Shown: one piece after another, positions 48,584-57,455 of the stretch | How the letters are laid out: every line of letters begins with the position of its first letter | Numbering within the stretch: the stretch's first letter is position 1 | NCBI GenBank assembly: GCA_963820055.1 | Contig: CAWFYJ010000003.1 | Coordinates: 682,001-746,000 of the forward strand | Length of the DNA stretch: 64,000 nt | Source: RHKX01 sp963820055 | GTDB lineage: Bacteria; Actinomycetota; Thermoleophilia; Solirubrobacterales; 70-9 | Direction of reading: 5' to 3' | Program-made: the position numbers and the translations under genes | The notes under the pieces: model-generated | Database searches by the model: none | Told to the model about the DNA's origin: nothing | What the model saw: only the letters and a program-made list of their open reading frames with translations

Positions 48584-49543
48584 ATGCCCGGTGAACCCGA
48601 CGAAACCCACCGCATCGGGGGACGGAATCGGGTTCACCGTTCGGATGCGGAGATCGCTGCCCTCGCCGGGCGACAGCACGGGGTCGCGTCCTATCGACAG
48701 CTCCGCGCCCTCGGGCTGTCCGCTCGCGCGATCGAGGGGCGCGTCGCGGCCGGCCATCTCCACCGCGTCCATCGCGGCGTCTACGCGATCGGCCACCCGA
48801 GCCTGTCCCTCCGCGGTCACTGGATGGCCGCCGTTCTCGCCGGTGGTGCGGGCGCCGCGCTCAGTCACCGGCCGGCGGGCGCAGGGTGGACTCTGCGCGC
48901 GTGGACCGGGAGGCCTGCCGTCACCGTCCCCTCGTGGCGCCGCAGCACCGATCGGATCGACTTCCACTGCAGCATCCTCCCGCCGGACGAGACGACAACG
49001 CTCGACGGCATCCCGATCACGACGATCCCGAGGACGCTGCTGGACCTCGCCACCGTCCTCGACCATGACGCGTTGGTCCGCGCGCTCAACGAAGCCGAGG
49101 CACGCCGCCTCGCCGACCCCCTCCCCCTCACAGCCCTCGTCGATCGCCACCAGGGCGAGCGCGGCACGGCCCGGCTCCGCGAAGCCCTCGCCTCAACCGC
49201 GGTCGGCCGCGGCGTCACCGTCGGGGCCCTCGAAGAACGATTCGCCCGCTTCCTCGCCGCCCACTCCTTTCCGCCACCGCTCCTCAACGCGGCGGTCGAC
49301 GCCGACGGCCGGAACTACGTGGCCGACTGCCTCTGGCCGAAGCAACGCGTCATCGTCGAGCTCCAGAGCTTCGCCTTCCACGGCACCGCAGCCGCCATGA
49401 CCCGCGACGCCGAGCGCACCCGTCACCTCACGCTCGCCGGCTTCATGGTCGTCTACGTGACCTGGGCGCAACTGCACGACCGCTCCGCAGCGGCGACGCT
49501 GGCGACCGATCTGAATCGGCTGCTCAGGCCTGGGCGGCGATGA
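48584..49543 (+). CDS. AbiEi-like wHTH plus DUF559-like (Vsr fold) protein
   Basis: 319 aa. N-terminal winged helix (about 20-75: LAGRQHGVASYRQLRALGLS, IEGRVAAGHLHRVHRGVYAIG) matches AbiEi type IV antitoxins. The C-terminal part (about 225-315: LEERFARFLAAHSFPPPLLN, YVADCLWPKQRVIVELQSFAFHG, RDAERTRHLTLAGF) matches the DUF559 endonuclease-like fold, with the acidic core degenerate (VELQ where VExDG is usual). No AbiEii toxin is next to it. Its 3' end overlaps the facing gene by 20 bases. Such orphans are common in high-GC actinobacteria. Confidence 0.75.
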   Translation: MPGEPDETHRIGGRNRVHRSDAEIAALAGRQHGVASYRQLRALGLSARAIEGRVAAGHLHRVHRGVYAIGHPSLSLRGHWMAAVLAGGAGAALSHRPAGAGWTLRAWTGRPAVTVPSWRRSTDRIDFHCSILPPDETTTLDGIPITTIPRTLLDLATVLDHDALVRALNEAEARRLADPLPLTALVDRHQGERGTARLREALASTAVGRGVTVGALEERFARFLAAHSFPPPLLNAAVDADGRNYVADCLWPKQRVIVELQSFAFHGTAAAMTRDAERTRHLTLAGFMVVYVTWAQLHDRSAAATLATDLNRLLRPGRR

Positions 49544-49978
49544 TGCTGATCGCGAGGAAGATCGCGGCGGCGGCCGTGACGAGCAGCAGTGGGCGACCGC
49601 CGCGGCCGCGGACCGTGAAGGCGAGGGCCATCAGCGCCGCGATGCCGGCGAGCACGGCGCCGATCCATCCGGCGCCGAGGACGATCGGCTTGACGGAGTC
49701 GGAGAAGTCGTAGCACTCGTAGCCGCCGACCTGGATCTGATCGGCGCTGACATCGGCGCAGATGCCGGTGTCGTTGACGTCGACCATCACGATCACGGCG
49801 ACGGCGCAGATGATCGCAAGGATGAAAGCGCCAGGACCACGGCGCCGATTCGCAGGCCGACGCCGCCTTGTCGCTGCCGCCGGCCGAGGCCGAAGAGGGG
49901 GCGGCGTGCCGCGGGCGGGTCGGAAGGGGGCGGGTTGACCGGTCCGCCGCCGGGCGGCGGCGTCTGCGAGGACTCCAT
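49524..49978 (-). CDS. membrane protein with Pro-rich N terminus, interrupted by a frameshift
   Basis: About 151 aa when corrected. The first frame encodes a Pro-rich tail (ESSQTPPPGGGP...) and the start of a helix (IGAVVL); after a missing base near 49831-49833 the second frame continues GAFILAIICAVAVIVMV, then two cysteines in an external loop, and two more membrane helices. Resembles DUF4190-like small membrane proteins; function unknown. TAGGTT ends six bases before ATG 49978. Confidence 0.6.
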
Positions 49979-49984
49979 GCGGGC

Positions 49985-49990
49985 AACCTA
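49985..49990 (-). promoter_or_regulatory. leaderless-type -10 box TAGGTT
   Basis: Six bases from ATG 49978 of the Pro-rich membrane protein. Confidence 0.5.
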
Positions 49991-50092
49991 TTCGATGCCC
50001 GGGTCGCGTGCGGATCGCCCGATTCCATGCGGTTCGCGAGATCAGCTGTGTGACATCCCTCACGCACCTGGCTGGCTGGCCAGTGGCGCGTA

Positions 50093-50098
50093 TATGCT
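50093..50098 (+). promoter_or_regulatory. -10 box TATGCT of the diiron-oxidase gene
   Basis: TATGCT followed by GG within CGCGTATATGCTGGC, close to the sequence at the aldolase promoter (CGCACATATACTGGC). Gives a leader of about 55 nt. A GTGTGA-N7-CACGCAC imperfect palindrome lies at about 50047-50067 and might be an operator. Confidence 0.45.
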
Positions 50099-50159
50099 GG
50101 CGCGAGCCATCAATCGCGGCCGCGGGAACCGCCGTCGATGCCACCGAGGAGGAGAACCC

Positions 50160-51431
50160 ATGTCTGTCGCCGAGAACAACCTGACGAGCCGGATCACCTA
50201 CACCGATCTGTACACGCGCTGGGAGCAGAACAACTGGTCGGCGATGGACATCGACTTCAGCGAGGACAAGGTCGGCTGGCAGAACCTGACCGAGATCCAG
50301 CGCAAGTCGGCGCTCTGGATCTACTCGATGTTCTTCTTCGGCGAGGACTCGGTCGCTGACAACCTCTCCCCCTACATCGACGCGGCGCCGAAGGAGGAGC
50401 AGAAATACTTCCTGACGACCCAGCAGGTCGACGAAGCGCGCCACGCCGTCTTCTTCCACCGCTTCTTCAGCGAGGTGATCGGCGCCGGCGACGACATCGC
50501 CGCGACCCTCGCCTTCACCGAGCAGCACCTCGGCTGGGGCTACAAGCAGGTCTTCAACCGCCTCGACAAGATGGCCGACGAGCTCCGCCGCGACCGCTCG
50601 CTGCCCAAGTTCGCGCAGGCGATCACGCTCTACCACCTGATCGTCGAGGCGAGCATGGCCCAGCCGGGCCAGCACTTCATCGAGGACTTCTTCGTCCGCG
50701 AGGGGACGATGCCCGGCTTCAGCGCCGGCATGGAGCACGTCTCCCGCGACGAGCAGCGCCACATCGGCTTCGGCGTCAAGGTCCTCAGCGAGCTGCTCGC
50801 CGACTCTGACGAGTGCAAGGCGGCCGTCGACGAACTGCTCACCGAGGTCATGCCGTGGCTCTCGTCGGTGTTCATCCCGCCGAACTGGGACCGCGAGTAC
50901 ACCCGCTGCTACGGCTTCGAGCTCGAGGAGATCGCCGCCTGGGGGTTCAAGGCGGTCGAGATGAAGTGGAAGGCGATCGGCTACCCGATGCAGGAGATGC
51001 CCCCGGGCGTCGCACCGATCGACTTCGATCTCGATCCGATGGAGCGGGCCACGAACGTGATCAGGATGTCCGAGGCCGGCGTCATCGGCGAGCCCGGGCA
51101 GGAGCCGGACAGCTCACCCGAGATCCAGGCGCTCTACTTCGACTCGGTCAGCCGGGCCGTCGATCCCGGCGTCGTCAACGGCCACGGGCCGTTCACGGTC
51201 CAGTGGCGCTTCGCCGACGCCGCCCCCTGGCACCTCGTGGTCGACAACGGCTCGACGCGGGCCGAAGCCGGCGAGGCGCCGACCGCCGACGTCACGCTCG
51301 AGTCGAGCTGGCGCGACTTCATCGAGGTGAGCAAGGGCGCCGTCGCGCCCCCGAAGCTGCTGCTCCAGCGCCGCCTCCGCCTCCGCGGCGGTCCCAGGCA
51401 CCTGCTCACCTTCGCGAAGCTCTTCGGGTAG
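50160..51431 (+). CDS. R2-like diiron (ferritin-fold) oxidase fused to an SCP2-type lipid-binding domain
   Basis: 423 aa. Residues 1-330 form a ribonucleotide-reductase-R2-like four-helix bundle with the two ExxH sets: E62, E92xxH95 (DEARHAVFF), E163 and E198xxH201 (DEQRHIGFG). The region normally used for the tyrosyl radical and R1 contact is not evident, so an oxidase (R2lox or AurF-like) is more likely than a reductase subunit. Residues about 345-423 (GPFTVQWRFADAAPWHLVVDNG, ADVTLESSWRDFIEVSKG, LRLRGGPRHLLTFAKLF, each in part) match the SCP2 sterol/lipid-carrier fold. GAGGAGGAG precedes ATG 50160. It may oxidise a lipid held by its own SCP2 domain (inference). Confidence 0.8.
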   Translation: MSVAENNLTSRITYTDLYTRWEQNNWSAMDIDFSEDKVGWQNLTEIQRKSALWIYSMFFFGEDSVADNLSPYIDAAPKEEQKYFLTTQQVDEARHAVFFHRFFSEVIGAGDDIAATLAFTEQHLGWGYKQVFNRLDKMADELRRDRSLPKFAQAITLYHLIVEASMAQPGQHFIEDFFVREGTMPGFSAGMEHVSRDEQRHIGFGVKVLSELLADSDECKAAVDELLTEVMPWLSSVFIPPNWDREYTRCYGFELEEIAAWGFKAVEMKWKAIGYPMQEMPPGVAPIDFDLDPMERATNVIRMSEAGVIGEPGQEPDSSPEIQALYFDSVSRAVDPGVVNGHGPFTVQWRFADAAPWHLVVDNGSTRAEAGEAPTADVTLESSWRDFIEVSKGAVAPPKLLLQRRLRLRGGPRHLLTFAKLFG

Positions 51432-51434
51432 GTT
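51429..51434 (+). promoter_or_regulatory. leaderless-type -10 box TAGGTT of the dehalogenase gene
   Basis: Overlaps the stop codon of the oxidase (TAG at 51429-51431) and lies nine bases before ATG 51444, so the dehalogenase may be transcribed on its own. Confidence 0.45.
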
Positions 51435-51443
51435 GCGCCCCCG

Positions 51444-52334
51444 ATGAGCGTCGCCGCGATCCGTACCCCTGACGAACGCTTCGCGGATCTGCCCGACTTC
51501 CCATGGGAGCCGCAGTACCTCGACTGGGACGGGATCCGGCTGGCGCGGATCGACGAGGGCGAGGGCCCGATCGTCGTCCTCTTCCACGGTGAGCCGACCT
51601 GGTCGTTCCTGTGGCGCAAGGTCATCCCGCCGCTACTCGGCGCCAGCTATCGCTGCATCGCCCCCGATCTACCCGGCTTCGGCCGCTCCGACAAGCCGAC
51701 CGACCTCGAGTGGTACTCCTACGACCGCCACGTCGAGGCGGCGACCTGGATGCTCGAGCAGGCCGGCGTCCGCGACGCGACCTTCGTCGTCCACGATTGG
51801 GGCGGCCCGGTCGGGATGCGCGTCGCCGCCGAGAACCCCGAGATGTGCTCGCGGATCGTCGTCATGGACACCGGGATCTTCAACGGCCACCAGCGGATGA
51901 CCGACGCGTGGCTGACGTTCCGCGACTTCGTCCGCAGGACCGAGGACCTGCCCGTCTCGATGCTGGTCAAGGGTGCCTGCGCGATCGAGCCGACCGCCGA
52001 CGTCGTCGCGGCCTACGACGCTCCCTACCCGGACGCAGCCTCGAAGGCCGGCGCCCGTGCCTTCCCGCTGATGCTTCCGACCAGCCCCGACGATCCCGGC
52101 GCCGCCGAGGGCGGGGCCGCAGCGGAGGGAATCGCGAAGCGTGACCTCCCCTCCCTCTGCCTCTGGGCCGACTCCGACCCGATCATCCCGCTCAAGACCG
52201 GACACGCCGTCGCCGAGCGGCTCAACCTGACCCCGCCGGAGACGATCGAGAACGCCTCCCACTTCCTCCAGGAGGATCAGGGCACCCAGATCGGCGAGCG
52301 GATCGCCGCCTGGCTCGGCGAGCAGCGCTCCTAG
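51444..52334 (+). CDS. haloalkane dehalogenase-like alpha/beta hydrolase
   Basis: 296 aa. LFHGEPTWSFLWRKVIP (46-62) supplies the oxyanion/halide side; nucleophile D118 sits in VVHDWGGPVG with halide-binding W119; D245 (WADSDPIIP) and H273 (ENASHFLQED) complete the triad. The motifs agree with the HLD-I/DhlA-DhmA branch. It would hydrolyse carbon-halogen bonds; true substrates could be other small esters or epoxides. Twelve bases after the oxidase stop. Confidence 0.85.
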   Translation: MSVAAIRTPDERFADLPDFPWEPQYLDWDGIRLARIDEGEGPIVVLFHGEPTWSFLWRKVIPPLLGASYRCIAPDLPGFGRSDKPTDLEWYSYDRHVEAATWMLEQAGVRDATFVVHDWGGPVGMRVAAENPEMCSRIVVMDTGIFNGHQRMTDAWLTFRDFVRRTEDLPVSMLVKGACAIEPTADVVAAYDAPYPDAASKAGARAFPLMLPTSPDDPGAAEGGAAAEGIAKRDLPSLCLWADSDPIIPLKTGHAVAERLNLTPPETIENASHFLQEDQGTQIGERIAAWLGEQRS

Positions 52335-52350
52335 CGACCCCGGAACGCGA

Positions 52351-52374
52351 CGGGGCGGCCCTGAGGCCGCCCCG
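52351..52374. terminator. bidirectional hairpin between converging genes
   Basis: CGGGGCGGCC-CTGA-GGCCGCCCCG, a perfect 10-bp stem between the dehalogenase end (52334) and the end of the secreted-protein gene (52404). Confidence 0.75.
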
Positions 52375-52403
52375 TTCGCATCACCTGACTGGTTCAGCAG
52401 CAG

Positions 52404-53183
52404 CTACTTCTGCTTGCAGCTGGACTTGTAGTCATCACTCACGGTCGGCGACGTGTAGTTGTCGAACGTGGTGACGGCCTGCCACTTCTCACTCTTGACC
52501 TTGCAGCGGGCCTGGACGTACTTGCCGTTCTTCACCGTGGTGGTGAATCGGGCGATCGCTCCCGCCAGTAGCGGCGGAATCGTCACGTCGAGCTGCGAGC
52601 CGTAGCCCTTCGGGGCCTTCTTGCCCGACTTGAGCTTGCCGACGAGGACCGAGGTGTTGTTCACCGAGTCCGCGCGGGAGTGCAGGAACAGCGTGTTCTT
52701 GTTGGTGCCGTTGAACGCGGTCACCACGACGGGGACGCCGAGCGTCGTGTTGTCGCCGGGTAGGTCGACCGTGACCCACGCGGAGGTGCCGGTCTCGTGC
52801 TCAGGTCCGGTCGGCGTCTTCGAGCCCTTGCTGACGATCGACTTCGTGCCGCAGATGTCCTTGGCCTGGTCGGTCGTCGTGTTCTGCAGCTGTGCCTCGG
52901 TGCCCTTGCACCGCGGAACGGCCGTCGGATCGAACTTCGCGTTCTTCGGGAAGTTGACCTTCGTGTTCGACGCACTCGGCGGCTGCTCCGGGTTGGTGCC
53001 GGAACCGCTATTCGGGCTGGTCAGGATCTCGACATAGATCTGCGCCGGCTTGAACTTCTTCTTGTCCCGCTTCGCCGGTGTCAGGTTCGCCGTGATCGAC
53101 TGGATCGGGTCGGCCTGGCCGATGCTCGGCAGGGCCAACGCAGCGACGATGACCGCCACCATGGCTATCAGGTACTTACGCAT
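52404..53183 (-). CDS. secreted four-cysteine protein, paralogue A
   Basis: 259 aa. Signal peptide (about 1-24, ending SIGQA before DP), then a beta-rich protein with four cysteines (in RCKGTEAQ, DICGTKS, QARCKVK and SSCKQK) that probably form two disulfides. Many anchors are identical to the downstream paralogue: DPIQSITANLTP, KPAQIYVEIL, GPEHETGTSAWVTVDLPGDN and GVPVVVTAFNGT. No family recognised. AGGAGGAAGA precedes ATG 53183. Stop is close to a bidirectional hairpin. Confidence 0.75.
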   Translation of the reverse strand: MRKYLIAMVAVIVAALALPSIGQADPIQSITANLTPAKRDKKKFKPAQIYVEILTSPNSGSGTNPEQPPSASNTKVNFPKNAKFDPTAVPRCKGTEAQLQNTTTDQAKDICGTKSIVSKGSKTPTGPEHETGTSAWVTVDLPGDNTTLGVPVVVTAFNGTNKNTLFLHSRADSVNNTSVLVGKLKSGKKAPKGYGSQLDVTIPPLLAGAIARFTTTVKNGKYVQARCKVKSEKWQAVTTFDNYTSPTVSDDYKSSCKQK

Positions 53184-53401
53184 TCTTCCTCCTAGGTCCC
53201 ATGAATCAGGCCTCATCGGCCGATCTGGCCCGCGTGACCCGCGGACTTCTCTCGATTTCACATTTCGCGCCGAACCTGCCTGCAACTGGCCGATCCGTCG
53301 CGTTTCTCTCCTGTGCCGCGCATCCTAGCGACCGGGCTGCCGTCGGTGCGCAGGTTGTCCGGAGAAAAATCGCATCTCCCCGAATTCCCCCAGAACGCAG
53401 A

Positions 53402-53427
53402 ACGGGCGGCCCCGAGGGGCCGCCCGT
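53402..53427. terminator. hairpin terminator after paralogue B
   Basis: ACGGGCGGCCCC-GA-GGGGCCGCCCGT, a perfect 12-bp stem about 25 bases beyond the paralogue B stop. Interval 53184-53401 is promoter region of paralogue A and holds no gene. Confidence 0.75.
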
Positions 53428-53452
53428 CCGGACGTTCAGTTCGAAGCGGAAG

Positions 53453-54217
53453 CTACTTCTGCTTGCACTTCTGCTTGAAGTCGTCCGAGGTCGTCGGGTG
53501 GTTGTCGTACTTCGTGACGGCCTGGTACTTCATGCTCTTGTTCTTGCAGCGAGCCTGGACGTACTTGCCGTTCTTCACCGTGGTCGTGAAGCGGCTGATC
53601 GCACCGGCGAGAAGCGGCGGGATCTTGACGTTCAGGGTCTTGCCGTAACCCTTCGGGCCGTTCTGGATCTTTCCGATCAGGACCGAGGTGTTGTTGACCG
53701 AATCCGCACGGGCGTGCAGGAACAGGCTGTTCTTGGCGGTGCCGTTGAACGCGGTGACGACGACGGGGACGCCGAGCGTCGTGTTGTCGCCGGGCAGGTC
53801 GACCGTGACCCACGCGGAGGTGCCGGTCTCGTGCTCGGGTCCGACCGGGGTCTTGGAGCCCTTGCTGACGATCGACTTCGTGCCACAGATCGACTTGGCC
53901 TGCTCGGTCGTCGAGTTCTGCAACTGCGCCTCGGTGCCCTTGCAGCTCGGCACCTTCTTGGTGTCGAACTTCATGTTGGCCGGGAAGTTGACCTTCGTGT
54001 TGAAGGCGCTCGGCGGCTGCTCCGGGTTGGTGGCGCTGTCGCTGTTCGGGCCGGTCAGGATCTCGACGTAGATCTGCGCCGGCTTGTAGGTCTTCTTCGA
54101 CAGCTTCGTCGGAGTCAGGTTGGCCGTGATCGACTGAATCGGGTCGGCCTGGGCAATGCTGCTCAGGGCGAGGGACGAAACGATCGCCGCAACCGCGACT
54201 ATCAGGTACTTACGCAT
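53453..54217 (-). CDS. secreted four-cysteine protein, paralogue B
   Basis: 254 aa. Same signal peptide type (MRKYLIVAVAAIVSS...), same four cysteines and most of the same sequence as paralogue A, differing mainly in short loops. ATG 54217 follows AGGAGGAATG. With its own terminator and ribosome site it is probably expressed independently. A secreted matrix or surface role is inference only. Confidence 0.75.
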   Translation of the reverse strand: MRKYLIVAVAAIVSSLALSSIAQADPIQSITANLTPTKLSKKTYKPAQIYVEILTGPNSDSATNPEQPPSAFNTKVNFPANMKFDTKKVPSCKGTEAQLQNSTTEQAKSICGTKSIVSKGSKTPVGPEHETGTSAWVTVDLPGDNTTLGVPVVVTAFNGTAKNSLFLHARADSVNNTSVLIGKIQNGPKGYGKTLNVKIPPLLAGAISRFTTTVKNGKYVQARCKNKSMKYQAVTKYDNHPTTSDDFKQKCKQK

Positions 54218-54416
54218 GCTTTCTCATTCCTCCTGGGGTTTTCGTGGGCATCAAAAGACGGCATTCGGCGGGACCCGCACTGGGTGTGCCGATCTATCCG
54301 GTGTCCCGGATCCGGCTGGTGGGCCGGGACCGCGCGAACTGTGACCAAGAACACCGACGGGCTCACAAAGTTGCGGCGCCCTGGTCGGCGGTGTCGGTCA
54401 GCTCTCGTTCAGCACC

Positions 54417-55922
54417 CTAGCGGCCCGAGTTAACGTGCGGATAAGTCGTCTGCTGGCTCGGGGAGCCGCCGATCGAGGACTGCTTGCCCTGCTGGACGCA
54501 GCCGGGGGTCGGCACGTTGTCGGTGTTGGTGATGCCTGCCCCGCCGAGGGCGTACTGCTGGACGTCGGCCCAGAGGCTGTTGCTGAGGTCGCCCTGCTGG
54601 AAGGTCACGCTGTCGCCGCTCGAGCAGTTGGCGGTGTAGAAGCTCTTCAGGCCCTGAGCCAGTTCGGAATATCCGCCCGGCTTCATGTAGGCGTTGAGCC
54701 TCGATGTCTTGTATGGCGAATCCGGTGACGTGAGCACGCTCGGCCCGAGCGGACCCGCCGCGCGGAGGAACTTGTAGGCGGAGTTCAGTGAGCCCGGCGT
54801 GCTCTCGCCGTTGAACGCCGCCGACGTGTTGCCGAGGAACGCGGTGACCTCGCTGCGATAGCGGTTGACCGTGTCGAGGATCGGGATCAGCTGGTTGAAG
54901 GCCGGGTCGAGATCCCCGAGGAACGGGGGCAGCTGGTCGTCGAGGACCGTCCGCAGCGAACTGAACCCGGGCTCCGCCTGGCGGATCACGGGCTTCAGGC
55001 CCACGAAGAAGCGCTCGAGCTCCGGCGAGAGCCGCTGCAGAGCGAGGAAGGTTCCGCTGAGCTGACGCGCCACCGGCTGCAGCTGAGTGACGAGCGGGTT
55101 GGTGTCCGTCGAGAACTCGGCCAGCCGGTCCAGGGTCAGCTTCGATTCGTCGAGGAAGGTCGGCAGTGCCTGGAAGATCTGGCGGATCTGCTCGTCGCGC
55201 GCCGCCGTCGTCGAGAAGACCGACTCGGTGTTGTTGATCAGGCTGCGAAGCTGGTCGGGCTGCTTGCTGATCGCGTTGAAGGTCGTGCCACCGTCGGCGA
55301 GCAGCTTCTTGACCGCGAGCCGCTGGGTGTCGAGGACACGCAGCAGGTCGTCGCCGCGCTCGGCGAACTGGTCGAGGTTGCCGAGGGCTGCGTTGAGGTC
55401 GATGCCGCGACCCTTGAACGCCACGGCCGCATCGGCCATCCAGGTCTGGAACGCGGCGCGGGTCGGTTCGTCGAAGGCGCGGAAGATCTCGTCGAGCTGG
55501 ACGGCGTCGGAGACCTGGGCGTTCGGAAGCGTCCCGCCCTCGGGCAGCGGCGGCGCGTCGGCGTTGCCCGGGGTCAGCTCGACGTAAGTCTCGCCGAGGA
55601 GCGTCTTCTGGCGCAGCATCGTTCGCGTGTCGGAGGGGATCGGCGCGTACTTGGGATCGATCTCGATCGTCGCGTCGGCGAGCCCGTCGTCGGCCAGCTC
55701 GATCCCCTTGACCTTGCCGACGGAGACGCCGGAGATGCGGACGTCCGACTCGACGGCGAGCTGGCTCGCCTCGTCGAAGTGGACGTCGAAGCGGTAGCTC
55801 TTCGACTTCAGCGGCACCGGTCCGCCGAACGCCAGCCAGAGGAAGAGGAGCAGGCCGAAGCACGACAGGGCGAAGCCCGCGGCGATCGCGATCCTTCCGA
55901 ATGTCGGTGGGCGTGTTTCCAT
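54417..55922 (-). CDS. MCE-family (MlaD domain) protein, sixth of operon (MceF position)
   Basis: 501 aa. N-terminal membrane helix (about 11-31), MlaD/MCE domain (about 40-118; VESDVRISGVSVGKVKGIEL and RTMLRQKTLLGETYVELTPG), then long helical coiled-coil rod and a Cys-containing C terminus (NCSSGDS ... PGCVQQG). MCE proteins form hexameric tubes that carry lipids across the cell envelope. Starts three bases after the mceE-like stop. Confidence 0.9.
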   Translation of the reverse strand: METRPPTFGRIAIAAGFALSCFGLLLFLWLAFGGPVPLKSKSYRFDVHFDEASQLAVESDVRISGVSVGKVKGIELADDGLADATIEIDPKYAPIPSDTRTMLRQKTLLGETYVELTPGNADAPPLPEGGTLPNAQVSDAVQLDEIFRAFDEPTRAAFQTWMADAAVAFKGRGIDLNAALGNLDQFAERGDDLLRVLDTQRLAVKKLLADGGTTFNAISKQPDQLRSLINNTESVFSTTAARDEQIRQIFQALPTFLDESKLTLDRLAEFSTDTNPLVTQLQPVARQLSGTFLALQRLSPELERFFVGLKPVIRQAEPGFSSLRTVLDDQLPPFLGDLDPAFNQLIPILDTVNRYRSEVTAFLGNTSAAFNGESTPGSLNSAYKFLRAAGPLGPSVLTSPDSPYKTSRLNAYMKPGGYSELAQGLKSFYTANCSSGDSVTFQQGDLSNSLWADVQQYALGGAGITNTDNVPTPGCVQQGKQSSIGGSPSQQTTYPHVNSGR

Positions 55923-55925
55923 CAG

Positions 55926-57455
55926 CTACGGCGTCTCACCGGTGGTCGTGGTCGAAGTCGCCCCGCCGGCGGCAGGCGCGGGGGCAGTCGTATCGGTCGT
56001 GGTCGACTCCGTCGAGGTACTGGACGTCGTCGAGTCGGTGGTCGTGCTCGAGTCGGTGGTCGTGCTCGGATCGGTGGTCGAACCATCCGGCGATTCCTCC
56101 GCGGAGCCGCCCCCGGCCGGAGCCTTGAGCGTCGCCGGGCAGATCTCGGCCGTCGTGGGGAGGCGAATGAGCGCTCGAGCGGTACGCGGCACCGGTCGAG
56201 TCGGATCGCTGAGAAGGTTGTCGGCGAGCGACGAGGTGGCGCACGTGTACATGGTCACCGTGCGGAGCAGCGGCCCGAGCCCGTCCTGGTTGAGCAGCAT
56301 GGAGTTGGTGTTGTGGTTCAGCCAGCTCAGGTAGAAGAGGTAGCCCTCGGCATCGCCCGGCGGGTTGTAGGCGAGCGGGTCGACGAGCTGGTTGAGCTCG
56401 GTGAGAGCGCCCTTCGTCTGCTTCGAGGAGTCGAGCAGCGGCTTGGATGCGCGCCGCAGATCCTCGACGGTGCCGTCCACGTTGCGGGTGAACGGCCGGA
56501 CCTGATCGCGCAGCGAGGGCGTGGTCTGCCGGAAGAACGGACGAATCCCGCGCAGGGCCGGACCGAGGGCCTTCGCCTGGGGGATCAGTTCCGTCAGGGC
56601 GGGCTTGAGCTCGCCGGAGAGGGTCGCCGACGCGCCGAGGGCACCGCGGGTCGCCCGCAGCGCTCCGGGTAGCTCCTGGAGGCTGGAACGGAGGTTGGCC
56701 TGCGATTCTGCGAACGCGCCGAAGACCTTCGACTGCGAATCGACGAAGCCGGTCAGGTTCGTGTCGGACTTCGACAGTTCCTCGGCGATCAGCTTGAAGT
56801 TCGTGACGACGCGGCGCAGGTTGTCGCGGCGCTTCGCGATCGCGCCGTTGATCTTGGCGATGTCCCGGGTGGTCGGCTCGAGGCGGCGCAGGACATTGGA
56901 GAAGTTCTGGCTCTTCTCCGTCGTCCCGAGCGCCTGGGCGCCGCCGGCGAGAAGCAGGCGCAGGTAGGCGCGCGTATCCCCGTCGAGCGAGGCGAGGATC
57001 TGATCGGTGTTGATGTTCGGCTCGGAGTTGGCGAGCGGGATCGTGAAGCCCTCGGGGATCTCGCCCGGGTCGGTGCCCGCATCCAGCTCGATCGTCATGT
57101 CCTGAAGGCCGGTCCGCGGGCGCAGGAGCGCGGAGGCGTCCGGGTGGATCAGCTGGGCGAAGTCGGGGTCGACCTGCATCGTCACGACCGCGACGCCGTT
57201 CTCGAGGTTGACGTCGGTCACGTCGCCGATCTCGACGCCCGAGAGGTTCACCGTCTGACCCTGGCCCGGCGTGATCGCCTGCGCGGTCTGGAACTCGGTC
57301 TTCAGCTCGAACCGATCCTCCCCGAGGATCGGGAACCAGGCCGGGAGCGCGGTGCTCTGCTGGGAGAGGATCACGAACAGGGCGAGCAGGCCGATGATCG
57401 CGAGCACGATGATCGCGATGAAGTCACGGGTGTATGTCCGCAGTGCCTTTTTCAT
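55926..57455 (-). CDS. MCE-family protein, fifth of operon (MceE position)
   Basis: 509 aa. Membrane helix (about 12-35), MCE domain (about 45-125; GQGQTVNLSGVEIGDVTDVN, ALLRPRTGLQDMTIELDAG), helical rod, and a tail of Ser, Thr and Asp repeats (about 445-509). No lipobox, unlike the mycobacterial MceE/LprK lipoproteins. ATG 57455 overlaps the upstream stop (ATGA). Confidence 0.9.
   Translation of the reverse strand: MKKALRTYTRDFIAIIVLAIIGLLALFVILSQQSTALPAWFPILGEDRFELKTEFQTAQAITPGQGQTVNLSGVEIGDVTDVNLENGVAVVTMQVDPDFAQLIHPDASALLRPRTGLQDMTIELDAGTDPGEIPEGFTIPLANSEPNINTDQILASLDGDTRAYLRLLLAGGAQALGTTEKSQNFSNVLRRLEPTTRDIAKINGAIAKRRDNLRRVVTNFKLIAEELSKSDTNLTGFVDSQSKVFGAFAESQANLRSSLQELPGALRATRGALGASATLSGELKPALTELIPQAKALGPALRGIRPFFRQTTPSLRDQVRPFTRNVDGTVEDLRRASKPLLDSSKQTKGALTELNQLVDPLAYNPPGDAEGYLFYLSWLNHNTNSMLLNQDGLGPLLRTVTMYTCATSSLADNLLSDPTRPVPRTARALIRLPTTAEICPATLKAPAGGGSAEESPDGSTTDPSTTTDSSTTTDSTTSSTSTESTTTDTTAPAPAAGGATSTTTTGETP

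Noticed and set aside
52404..54217. The secreted pair as phage or S-layer proteins
   Set aside because: Too short for typical S-layer proteins and no SLH or phage motif seen; left as unknown.
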